Assembly (NCBI GenBank): GCA_002897715.1
Contig: BDUA01000050.1
Location: 1-43,519, forward strand
DNA: 43,519 bases
DNA from: a bacterium BMS3Abin01
GTDB taxonomy: Bacteria; Actinomycetota; Thermoleophilia; BMS3ABIN01
Reading direction: 5' to 3'
The first letter of the stretch is position 1. Every line of letters begins with the position of its first letter. Shown piece after piece: positions 26,267-34,462 of this stretch. Made by a program: the position numbers and the translations under genes. Below the pieces are notes generated by a model, which was given only the letters and a program-made list of their open reading frames with translations, was not told the origin of the DNA and did no database searches.

Positions 26267-27751
26267 TTACGGCTGAGGGGGACTCGCCACGGAGAACGAG
26301 AGCACTGTAAGGTTGCCGCCGTTCTGGCTGACGGACAGGCCCTGCGCGTCCATGGCGTTGATGAAAACCGGGAAGGTCCCGTAGCCGGCGGCTCTGGCAG
26401 TACCGCTCCAGGTCTCCAGGCCGGAGCTGCTGTACTGGTACACCAGGGGCATATCCAGCAGGCCCTGGATGTTCGCTGTCACCGATGCAGCGCTGCCCTG
26501 GACCACCGCGGTGACAGTGAACTGGCTGTCCTCCCAGACCGGGTTGGGACTGATGCTCACCCTGGCGATGGTTATGAGCGCTTGCTGCCGGCCTGCCGGA
26601 GGCTGATCGGTAGATTGTGGCGACGTTGGTATATTTTCCGGTTCCTTTACCGGTATCACCGCCGGCTCATCCGCCTGCGGCCGGGGCTCCTGCGTTAATC
26701 CCCCGCCTTCCGACGGCAGGTCGGGCGTTGCCATAGGCTGCTCTCCGACAGCAGACTCGTCGTTGAATGCCAGGTTATCCCTGCCGGTTTCGCCGGCAAT
26801 CAGGAAGGCGCCGATGGCGAATACCGCCACCGCCGCAGCCGTACCTAAAATGATCCTGCTGTGGAATATCCTTGAAAACAGGGACCTTCCGTCAACCGCA
26901 ACATCCGGGGAGGCAGCGACAGGCCGGACCGCAGCCGAAGCGCCGCCGCTCTGTGCAACCAGGTTCCTGAGATTCCCGGCAAAGGCCTCGGCCAGATCCG
27001 GCGGCGGTACTACCGGGATGAGCATTCGGAAGGAGCGTGACGCGTCACCCATCTCCTCCAGGGCCGCGGCGCAGAAGGTGCAATCCTCCAGGTGGGCATC
27101 AACTGCAGCACTGTCCTCACCGGACAGCTCATCATCGATATAGGGTGATAACATGTCGATGATCGTTTCGCAATCGGGGGGTACCTGTTCTGTCCTGACC
27201 TGTGCCATCCTGAGCTCCTCTCTTAACCTGAACCGGGCCCGGGAGAGCAGAGCCCCCACCGCGTTGCGGTTGGAACCCAGGACTTCAGACATCTGATCGT
27301 AGTTGAAGTCCTGCAACTCCCTCAGTATCAGCGCCGCCCGCTGGTTCTCATTGAGCCTGCCGGCGGCCCGTCGCACCCTGCCCATCTGCTCCTGCAGCAA
27401 CAGCGCCCGCTGCGGGTCCGCGTAGATGTTCGGGTCCTCCGGCGCCAGCAGCTCCAGGTCCGCATCCGCGTACCTGGAACGGCGTCGCATCTCGTCGTAG
27501 GCCAGGTTCCTGGCGGTCCGGTAGAGGTAGGCGGAGAAGTTCTGCACGTCCTTTCTCTCCCCCAGAACGGTATACATCTTCAGAAACGCGTTCTGGACGA
27601 CGTCGGACGCATCCTCGGCGTTGTTAACCAGCCGGTAGACGAAGTTGTATACCGGGTTCTGGTAGCGCTCAAACAGCCGGCGGTATGCTTCCGCGTCACC
27701 CCGGCCGGCGAGAGCCGCCAATTGGTTATCTGACAGATCCGCGCCTGACAT
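26267..27751 (-). CDS. ECF sigma factor fused to zinc-finger anti-sigma, membrane helix and Ig-like ectodomain
   Basis: A 494-residue single reading frame. Region 2 of an ECF sigma factor (about 17-90, DVVQNAFLKMY), region 4 (about 128-182, LNENQRAALILRELQDFNYDQMSEVLG), a zf-HC2 anti-sigma finger (C194, H220, C224, C227), a membrane helix (about 300-320), a proline-rich linker, and an extracytoplasmic beta domain (about 392-494). Normally sigma and anti-sigma are separate; here the sigma is tethered to the membrane by its own inhibitor. Release would need proteolysis or a conformational signal. AGGAGG five bases before the ATG supports the start. Next to the small sorted peptide gene and the sortase-like gene. 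Confidence 0.9.
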   Translation of the reverse strand: MSGADLSDNQLAALAGRGDAEAYRRLFERYQNPVYNFVYRLVNNAEDASDVVQNAFLKMYTVLGERKDVQNFSAYLYRTARNLAYDEMRRRSRYADADLELLAPEDPNIYADPQRALLLQEQMGRVRRAAGRLNENQRAALILRELQDFNYDQMSEVLGSNRNAVGALLSRARFRLREELRMAQVRTEQVPPDCETIIDMLSPYIDDELSGEDSAAVDAHLEDCTFCAAALEEMGDASRSFRMLIPVVPPPDLAEAFAGNLRNLVAQSGGASAAVRPVAASPDVAVDGRSLFSRIFHSRIILGTAAAVAVFAIGAFLIAGETGRDNLAFNDESAVGEQPMATPDLPSEGGGLTQEPRPQADEPAVIPVKEPENIPTSPQSTDQPPAGRQQALITIARVSISPNPVWEDSQFTVTAVVQGSAASVTANIQGLLDMPLVYQYSSSGLETWSGTARAAGYGTFPVFINAMDAQGLSVSQNGGNLTVLSFSVASPPQP

Positions 27752-27803
27752 CTCTGCCTCCTCTACACCTATGACGGTGAGGGGCGTAAAACATTACGAT
27801 AAA

Positions 27804-27835
27804 AAACGAGAGCTGCGGGTTCGCAGCTCTCGTAA
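27804..27835 (-). terminator. Intrinsic terminator after the small surface-peptide gene
   Basis: A perfect 12-base-pair hairpin (ACGAGAGCTGCG / CGCAGCTCTCGT) with a four-base loop, followed on the minus strand by a run of six Ts. It ends the transcript of the gene at 27933-28160, and read-through would enter the sigma/anti-sigma gene. Confidence 0.9.
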
Positions 27836-27932
27836 TAAACACGGGTATTTCCTATTGAACGTCCATGATCACTCTCATTCACGAACGCCCTGGATACCCA
27901 TTATGATGCACAATCAACCGGTCGACCCGTGA

Positions 27933-28160
27933 TTAAGCTTTGGACTTCCTGGTGAGAAAATAACCGGCGCCAACCAACGCGGCTCCGGCCAGAGCAAACA
28001 ACGCCAACTCAGCGCCGGTTCCTGGAGTACCAGTACCGCTGCTGACTCCGGCGGTCGCTCCATAGCTTTGTGCCTGGGCCGGGATGTTAAGCGACAGCAC
28101 CAACATCGTGGCGATGACGATACCCATTACCAGCATTATCGCAATCCGCTTCCTGTTCAT
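27933..28160 (-). CDS. Tiny exported peptide with TPGTG sorting-like signal
   Basis: A 75-residue protein made almost only of export and anchor signals. Signal peptide about 1-30 (ending PAQA), a short segment QSYGATAGVSSGTG, then TPGTG at 45-49, a hydrophobic helix and RKSKA. If both signal peptidase and a sortase act, only about 18 residues remain. GGGAGG upstream of the ATG and a strong terminator downstream show a genuine single-gene unit. It could be a wall-linked peptide, a signalling peptide, or simply a small two-helix membrane protein. It lies directly before the membrane-tethered sigma factor. Confidence 0.75.
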   Translation of the reverse strand: MNRKRIAIMLVMGIVIATMLVLSLNIPAQAQSYGATAGVSSGTGTPGTGAELALFALAGAALVGAGYFLTRKSKA

Positions 28161-28256
28161 CTTCCACCTCCCTTCAAATCTTCATCAACCCTTTACGGGG
28201 GAAATCACGAACTTCTGAGCCCCCTCCCCGAAAGCACTATGCTTCCGAATGTGGCG

Positions 28257-28285
28257 ATGCTACATTAAAGCACTTAGATTTTCAA
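28257..28285 (-). promoter_or_regulatory. Putative promoter of the small surface-peptide gene
   Basis: On the minus strand TTGAAA (28285-28280) and TAGCAT (28262-28257) are 17 bases apart. Initiation would give a leader of roughly 90 bases. The -35 overlaps the end of the upstream glycosyltransferase gene. The leader holds a G-rich and C-rich pair that could form a hairpin; I recognise no riboswitch class. Confidence 0.4.
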
Positions 28286-30015
28286 CTCCTGCCGGCTTTT
28301 TCCTCTGTATCGATATCGTGCCCGGTGGGCGGCACAACCCTGTAGACCAGGTATTCTTCCACGTTACCCGTATCAAACGAAAAGGGCAGCAACCCCCAGA
28401 AGTGGCCGTAGAAACCGGCGTGGGCTTCGAAACTGGTCACGCGGAGCGGCAGCAGGTCCCGGTAACCGATGATCTCCACCAGCTCCACCCTGTCCTCCAT
28501 CACCTCGGAGAAGGGCCGGGGGTCCGCCAGCGGTGATTGCAGGATAATGTCACCCTCCGGCACGATGGTGTCTTTGGGCAGCTCCCTGAATCCCTGTTCC
28601 TCCAGGTAATAACGGTAACCGAATTCACCCACAAACCATACATGGTTGCCCGTCAGAGCCGCCTGGCGCCCATATTCAACCGCCTGGTTGCGGGCGAACT
28701 GGCGGTTCGACACTGCAAGCTCGTAGTCCGCCTCAGCGACCAGCATCCCCCCCACCGCGGTCAGGACCACCGCCGCCAGCATCAGGTTCCTTATGGTGCG
28801 CTTGCCGGCGAAACGATCCTCCACCAACCGGATGAACAGGAGTATCAAAGGCGGGAACGCCGGCAGCAGGTACCTGACGGACGAATAGGGTAACAGTACG
28901 ATCACGTAGAACAGTACCCCTGACAGCCACAGAAGCAGAAACACTGTGTCGGCCCGCTTGTTCCTTCGCTCTTTCCTGAGCCGCTCCCAGCCGTCGGCGT
29001 AGATGCGGTATATCAGCAGGATGCCCAGGGGCAGGAACAGCATCGAGCCCAGGGCGGCGGCGGCGGTATAGCGGCCGGACAGATACTGGAAGACGAATGA
29101 GACCCACAGGGGGATAAGAAAGGCCAGGTAGACGACCATGTCCCAGCGGCGGGTCAGCAGGACCCTCATCAGTATGGCAAAGAAGATCATGGCGCCCCCC
29201 AGCGTCAGCATGGCGCTGCCGCCCTTCTGGACCACCGAATACCAGGCCAGCGGTTCACCGACACCGTAAGAGAAGCGAGGTGGAAAGCCCACCGCCACCC
29301 AATGCCAGACCGCGTAGCTGAAGAATGAGCTTAAAGGTAACACGAAGGGCAGAATGGACTGCAGGGAAAGAGACCGGCGCAGCAAGGCATACACGAACAG
29401 CAGCGGGATGACACTTAGCACCTGATATGAGGTGAACACACCCAGGGTGATGACCACGCCGCAGATGCTCATCAGCCCCAGGCTCTTTCGCCTGAGTCCG
29501 TGCATGTACAGGGCTATGCTCGCCAGCCACAGGGACAGTCCCGGCATGTCGCTCATGAGGCTGTGGGACATCACCATCACCCCCGGGGTCGCCATCAGCA
29601 ACAGCGCCGCCCACATGGCGTAGCGCGTAAACAGGCGCGCGAGGGAATACATGGACGCCGCCGCCAGCAGCGGGAAGATCAGGAATCCCAGGTGCAGCAG
29701 CGGCACGGATTCACCGCCGGATGCATCGATCAGCAGCGCCAGATAGGACGATGTAAGCGGCGGGTGCGTGTCGATGAAGTACTCGTTCTCCTGGCCGAAG
29801 AAGGTATAGTCCTCAAGCCGTATCTCCAGCGGCGCCTCCAGCCGCGCCCGGGCGAAATCGATGAAGCCGTTATCATCCATGTGCACCGGCTTGAAGATAA
29901 AGGGCAGGGTCACCAGCAGGGTGAAAACCATCAGGATGATGACCTCGTTACGCATGCGGGCAGACGGCCGTGGAGGTATTCTGCCCGGTTCAGGCGATAT
30001 TGAAGCGGCGTTCAT
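28282..30015 (-). CDS. PMT/GT39-like membrane glycosyltransferase (copy 3 of 3)
   Basis: A 577-residue polytopic protein of the GT-C fold (PMT/ArnT-like). The first loop carries the acidic pair in HMDDNGFIDFAR and a second motif THPPLTSSYLALLI, as in polyprenyl-phosphate sugar transferases. About ten hydrophobic segments follow, then a soluble C-terminal domain. It would move a sugar from a lipid carrier to a protein or glycan on the outer face of the membrane. It overlaps the preceding copy by four bases (ATGA), and a GGGA ribosome-binding site lies inside that gene. Acceptor unknown. Confidence 0.82.
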   Translation of the reverse strand: MNAASISPEPGRIPPRPSARMRNEVIILMVFTLLVTLPFIFKPVHMDDNGFIDFARARLEAPLEIRLEDYTFFGQENEYFIDTHPPLTSSYLALLIDASGGESVPLLHLGFLIFPLLAAASMYSLARLFTRYAMWAALLLMATPGVMVMSHSLMSDMPGLSLWLASIALYMHGLRRKSLGLMSICGVVITLGVFTSYQVLSVIPLLFVYALLRRSLSLQSILPFVLPLSSFFSYAVWHWVAVGFPPRFSYGVGEPLAWYSVVQKGGSAMLTLGGAMIFFAILMRVLLTRRWDMVVYLAFLIPLWVSFVFQYLSGRYTAAAALGSMLFLPLGILLIYRIYADGWERLRKERRNKRADTVFLLLWLSGVLFYVIVLLPYSSVRYLLPAFPPLILLFIRLVEDRFAGKRTIRNLMLAAVVLTAVGGMLVAEADYELAVSNRQFARNQAVEYGRQAALTGNHVWFVGEFGYRYYLEEQGFRELPKDTIVPEGDIILQSPLADPRPFSEVMEDRVELVEIIGYRDLLPLRVTSFEAHAGFYGHFWGLLPFSFDTGNVEEYLVYRVVPPTGHDIDTEEKAGRS

Positions 30016-31676
30016 TCGGTCTCCCAGTACAGCATGTTCACCGTTATCTCGTCCAGCTTGTCAGTGGAGGGAACGATCGGTATCGGTCCCATGAGGTTGC
30101 CGTAGAATCCAGCCCCGGCCCACGGATTCATTGTCCTCACCGGGAAAGCGCTTTCAGTCTCGATCCTGGAAACGACCGTATATGCACCTTCCGGCAAGGG
30201 GGCTACCACACCCTTGGAGCTGATATACGATACGACAACCAGATCCCCCGGCTCGGCGACTGAATCTACGCCAAGGTATTCGAACCCCGCCTGTTCCATG
30301 TAATAACGGAAACCGAATTCACCCAGCTCCCAGACTTTGGTCCCGTTATCCGCGTACTGAGCCCCCATCCCCCCGGCCAGGTCCCTGTAACTGTTGGCAA
30401 GCCGGTTATCGGCTATGGCGGCCGACAGACCCACGGCCAGCGTGAGAACCAGGGTCGTGATCACGAATATCCGCCGGGGCTTCAGCTGCATGGGCAGGAA
30501 CTCCTCAGACTCACGCACGAACATTAGTATGACAGGCGGGAACAGCGGCAGCAGATGACGAACAGCGACGAACGGCAGACTGGTAACAAAATATACCGCC
30601 AGGACACCGGCGAACCAGGCAAGCAGGAACAGCGAATCTGTGTCATATCTGCGTTTTCTCACCCACCGCATGAAGTCACGGACAACGTTGGCGATCATCT
30701 TGTAAGCCACCAGGAACCCGGCAGTTGCCAGGAAGGCGATGAAGATACCCTGGAACGTGGTGATCTCTCCCTTGCTGATCAAATACATCGCCGTCCAGGT
30801 CACCAGCGGCGGGACAAACAGGAAGGCGACCAGTACATCTACCTTCTTTCTCAGAAAAAGCACGTAATATGAAAGTGGGAATACGATAGTACTGCCGATG
30901 AATACGGTTATCCCGCCTATCTGCCAGTCGAGCCGCGAGTCGACCTGGTATGAGATGGCGGGAGCGAACCCGTATCGGCTTTGTATGAAGTATCTCCAGC
31001 CGAGGAAAGCGGCCAGGGGCAGCATGAAGGCAGTCACGGTCTTCCACCTGAACAGCCTCCACTTCAGCAGGGCATAGAAGACCAGCAGGGGGAACAGGCT
31101 CACTCCCTGGGCGAACGTCATCATGGCCGCCGCCATCAGGACACCGGAAGCCAGCAGCATCTTCAGGCTGCTTCTATCCACTCCCCAGACGAAAGTGGCT
31201 GTGGCGGCCAGCCAGAAGGCCGTACCCGGCAGATTGCCCATGATGGTGTGGGACATAACCAGGAAACCGGCCGAGAACAGCAGCAGCAGCGACGCCACCA
31301 GCGGCTGGCCGGTGAACCTTCTGCCCAGGGCGTACATGGATATCACCGCTATCAGGGGAAAGATAAGATAAGCGAGGTGGAAGAAAGTCTCACTAACCTT
31401 CCCCGCCAACCGGATGACCAGCCCCAGGTAGGTCGACAGCAGAGGCGGATGGCGGATTGGATACTCCTGTCTGTGCAACCCGCGATAGCTGTAATCTTCC
31501 AGATGGTACTGCGTCGGGTTCCTGGCCGAGACTTTAGCCGCCTCGACGAAATCGATGTCATCCCAGTGAAACGCCTGACTTATGAAAGGGACCGTCAGCG
31601 CCAGCGTGAAAACGACAAGCACTATGATCTCACGGAAATGTGGCCTGCTGGATATCTTCTGGAAATACTGTCTCAT
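30012..31676 (-). CDS. PMT/GT39-like membrane glycosyltransferase (copy 2 of 3)
   Basis: A 554-residue paralogue of its neighbours with the same layout: FHWDDIDFVEAAK in the first loop, RHPPLLSTYLGLVI, a chain of membrane helices, and a soluble C-terminal domain containing GEFGFRYYMEQAGFEYLGV, closely matched in the other two copies. I start at ATG 31676, which overlaps the stop of copy 1 by one base and has GGGGAGAAAG upstream; the frame remains open for 36 more codons but without signals. Function as for copy 3; different acceptor or donor specificities are possible. Confidence 0.82.
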   Translation of the reverse strand: MRQYFQKISSRPHFREIIVLVVFTLALTVPFISQAFHWDDIDFVEAAKVSARNPTQYHLEDYSYRGLHRQEYPIRHPPLLSTYLGLVIRLAGKVSETFFHLAYLIFPLIAVISMYALGRRFTGQPLVASLLLLFSAGFLVMSHTIMGNLPGTAFWLAATATFVWGVDRSSLKMLLASGVLMAAAMMTFAQGVSLFPLLVFYALLKWRLFRWKTVTAFMLPLAAFLGWRYFIQSRYGFAPAISYQVDSRLDWQIGGITVFIGSTIVFPLSYYVLFLRKKVDVLVAFLFVPPLVTWTAMYLISKGEITTFQGIFIAFLATAGFLVAYKMIANVVRDFMRWVRKRRYDTDSLFLLAWFAGVLAVYFVTSLPFVAVRHLLPLFPPVILMFVRESEEFLPMQLKPRRIFVITTLVLTLAVGLSAAIADNRLANSYRDLAGGMGAQYADNGTKVWELGEFGFRYYMEQAGFEYLGVDSVAEPGDLVVVSYISSKGVVAPLPEGAYTVVSRIETESAFPVRTMNPWAGAGFYGNLMGPIPIVPSTDKLDEITVNMLYWETE

Positions 31677-33343
31677 TAACTTTCTCCCCCGACCCTGAAT
31701 ATGGTGAAGATATTCAGTGGCGCCCTTGAAGGCGTGATCGGCAAGGGCCCCACCAGGTGGTTGTAGAATCCGGCGCCCGCCCAACCATTGTTGATTACCA
31801 GCGGATAATCATCGAACAGTAACTCCGAGTCGATCTCCACAGCCTCATGCGGCACCGGTGTGGAGAATGATCCTGTCAGTCCGGTGATGATCAGATCCCC
31901 GGGTTGTATCCGGCAACCCTGCGGATACAGATATTTGAAGCCCGCTTCCTGCATATAGTACCTGAAGCCGAACTCACCGATGAACCAGACCTGCTCCGTG
32001 GAGTCCTGAAATTCCTCCCCATAGCGCTGTGCCATGTACCGGTATGCATTGGCGTCCCGATAGTCCGCCACCGCTGCCGGCAGTGCCACCAGCAACCCAC
32101 CCAGGACAAGCGTTGCCGCCAGATAATATTGTATTATTCTGTCGCGACCGGGAAAAAGCCTTTCAACGCCCTTGATGAAGATAATGACCACGGCTGGGTA
32201 CATCAGCAGCAGATGCCGGACGCTGATGAAGGGCATCATCACAAAACTGAAGAACGCAAATCCCAATATCCACAGGGAGAATACGAGGACATCGGCGCTT
32301 TCGCCCGGCCCGTGGCCAAGATCAGCAAGTCCGGTAACAACCCCCCTGACGGCTCCGATAATCAGGAGCGCGCCGGCGATCACCATCGGCAGGAGCAGGA
32401 TGCCCTGCACAACGGACAGAGCATCCACCGCCACCGGGATGATGACGCCGGCGACCGCCGTCAACGCCAGCAACGGATACACGATTCTGCGCCCACCCCT
32501 GCCGGCCCATAACGCGGGGATCAACGCCAGAGGAAACACGGCTGTCGCTCCCAGGAAAGCCAGCAGAGCGCGTCCTTTTATCAGCTGGTCCACGAAGCCG
32601 GTCCAGTAATCTTCGTGGTAGCGCAATCTGGGAATCTCTCCCACTGCCTGGTATTGATACAAAAAGAAGAACACCATGGCCAGGACCGGAACCGTCAGGG
32701 GCAAGATATTCCGCAGCTTCATCTTCCTGTTCACAGCCAGATAAACCAAGATCAGGGGCACCAGCGCCAGGCTTTGATATAACGTCATCACTGCCAGCAG
32801 CAACAGCGACGCACCCAGCATCAGCAAACGCATGTCCGATCGGTCCACACCCCACACGTAGGCGGCCATAGCCGCCGTCATCAAAGCAATCGCGGGAGCA
32901 TCCCCCATAATGGTATGTGAGGTCACCAGAAAACCTGCCGACGTGATGAACAGCAATGCCGCCGCCAGCGGGTAGCGGCTGAAGCGCCTCCCCAGCGAAT
33001 ACATGCCGACGCCGCCGATCATCGGGAAGATAACGTAGCTGGAATGGAGAACTGTCTCTGAGATCCCGCCCTTGACCCAGATCATAAGGGCGAGGTACAG
33101 CCACAACAGCGGTGGATGAGTTGTGGTGAACAAGCCGTTCGGCCCGCCGGCCGGGCAATCCAGGCATCCGAGGTAGAATTTGAACGGCTGGCCGATCTGG
33201 GTCCTGGCGAACGCCAGAAACTCGGTATCATCCAGTTGAAATGCCTGTTTCAGGAATGGAAGTGTCAGGAGCAGGGCAGCCGCCAGGATGATGACTACAT
33301 GGCCCGTGGTGCTCTTCTTGAATATACAAAGTATTTTATGCAT
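31676..33343 (-). CDS. PMT/GT39-like membrane glycosyltransferase (copy 1 of 3)
   Basis: A 555-residue GT-C paralogue and first gene of the leftward triple. The catalytic-type loop reads FQLDDTEFLAFAR and the second motif TTHPPLLWLYLALMI. The loop between them is longer than in the other copies and contains a CLDCPAGG segment. The C-terminal domain again has GEFGFRYYMQEAGFKYLYP. The ATG at 33343 has no clear ribosome-binding site. It is divergent from the epimerase gene across a 206-base gap in which I see no other gene. Confidence 0.82.
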   Translation of the reverse strand: MHKILCIFKKSTTGHVVIILAAALLLTLPFLKQAFQLDDTEFLAFARTQIGQPFKFYLGCLDCPAGGPNGLFTTTHPPLLWLYLALMIWVKGGISETVLHSSYVIFPMIGGVGMYSLGRRFSRYPLAAALLFITSAGFLVTSHTIMGDAPAIALMTAAMAAYVWGVDRSDMRLLMLGASLLLLAVMTLYQSLALVPLILVYLAVNRKMKLRNILPLTVPVLAMVFFFLYQYQAVGEIPRLRYHEDYWTGFVDQLIKGRALLAFLGATAVFPLALIPALWAGRGGRRIVYPLLALTAVAGVIIPVAVDALSVVQGILLLPMVIAGALLIIGAVRGVVTGLADLGHGPGESADVLVFSLWILGFAFFSFVMMPFISVRHLLLMYPAVVIIFIKGVERLFPGRDRIIQYYLAATLVLGGLLVALPAAVADYRDANAYRYMAQRYGEEFQDSTEQVWFIGEFGFRYYMQEAGFKYLYPQGCRIQPGDLIITGLTGSFSTPVPHEAVEIDSELLFDDYPLVINNGWAGAGFYNHLVGPLPITPSRAPLNIFTIFRVGGES

Positions 33344-33549
33344 CCGGCTGCTCTTTATGGTTGATTGACGAAGCTTGCTTTCGGGCGTTCGTCACGGACG
33401 TGGTCAGCCATCTTACAAGGCCGGAAACGAGGTAACAATATCAATTTTGATACAGATGGTAAACCAGCACCTCCCCGTCCTCACCCGACAGGGCCCAGCG
33501 CCAACGGTCCTATCTTTCTTCCCATAAAATAATCAGATATTGTATCGTC

Positions 33550-34461
33550 ATGGATATCCTCGTTACCGGCGGGGCTGGTTTTATCGGCTCACATACATGC
33601 GAATGCCTGTTGCGCGCGGGTCATAAGGTCCGGGTTTTCGACAACATGTCGACAGGTAAACTCTCAAACCTGAAAGAGGTCAGAGCTGATGTGGACCTGC
33701 GTGAAGCGGATATCCGCGACTACGAATCGCTGGCCGATTCCTGCCGGGGCATGGACGCCGTCATCCACCTCGCGGCGGTCTCTTCGGTGGAGAAGTCGCT
33801 GGCCGAACCCCGATCCACCCAGCATATAAACGCCGGCGGCACCCTCAACATGATACAAGCAGCCGGTCGGCAGGATGTGAGGCGCATCGTTTTTTCCAGC
33901 TCCGCCGCGGTTTATGGCAACCATCCGGAGTTGCCGAAACGTGAGAACTCGCCGACACAGCCGCTGTCTCCCTATGGCTGGCAAAAAGTCACGGGCGAAT
34001 TCTACGGGAGCTTCTTCTGCCGCATTTACAGAAACGAGTTCACCGCCCTGAGGTATTTTAACGTATACGGCCCCAGGCAGGACCCTTCGTCTCCATATTC
34101 AGGCGTACTATCGATATTCGCCGACAAGTCCTTGAGAGGTGAGCCGCTCATTATCCAGGGAGATGGTCTGCAGACGCGGGACTTTATCCATGTCCTGGAT
34201 ATAGCCGAGGTCAACTTGCGAGCCGTGGAAGCAGGGCCGACCCCACCAAATATCCTGAATATCGCCACCGGCATCGAAACCAGCATAAACCATGTGGCCG
34301 AGATGATCAGTACGGCCGCAGCCCAAGGATCAGAGATCAGGCATGCGGCGGCGCGAGACAACGATATCCACAGGTCTTTCGCCGGTATCGATCTGATGAA
34401 AACATATTTTGACTATACGGCGACCATTGAAATGAATAAAGGTGTCCTGGACTTGTTATAG
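33550..34461 (+). CDS. NAD-dependent sugar-nucleotide epimerase (GalE-like)
   Basis: A 303-residue extended short-chain dehydrogenase. The NAD loop is TGGAGFIGSH near 6-15, followed by VIHLAAVSSVEKSL, the catalytic SSSAAVYG and Y-x3-K (SPYGWQK), and the RYFNVYGPRQ and DGLQTRDFIHVLD stretches typical of UDP-glucose 4-epimerases and related enzymes. It probably supplies a sugar nucleotide for surface glycans, in keeping with the flanking glycosyltransferases. The exact substrate cannot be read from the sequence. No clear ribosome-binding site precedes the ATG. Convergent with the histidine kinase gene, one base apart. Confidence 0.88.
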   Translation: MDILVTGGAGFIGSHTCECLLRAGHKVRVFDNMSTGKLSNLKEVRADVDLREADIRDYESLADSCRGMDAVIHLAAVSSVEKSLAEPRSTQHINAGGTLNMIQAAGRQDVRRIVFSSSAAVYGNHPELPKRENSPTQPLSPYGWQKVTGEFYGSFFCRIYRNEFTALRYFNVYGPRQDPSSPYSGVLSIFADKSLRGEPLIIQGDGLQTRDFIHVLDIAEVNLRAVEAGPTPPNILNIATGIETSINHVAEMISTAAAQGSEIRHAAARDNDIHRSFAGIDLMKTYFDYTATIEMNKGVLDLL

Positions 34462-34462
34462 A

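Noticed and set aside
28161-28256. Possible c-di-GMP or other riboswitch in the leader of the small surface peptide
   Set aside because: Only a short G/C stem is visible; no conserved aptamer core of a class I know.
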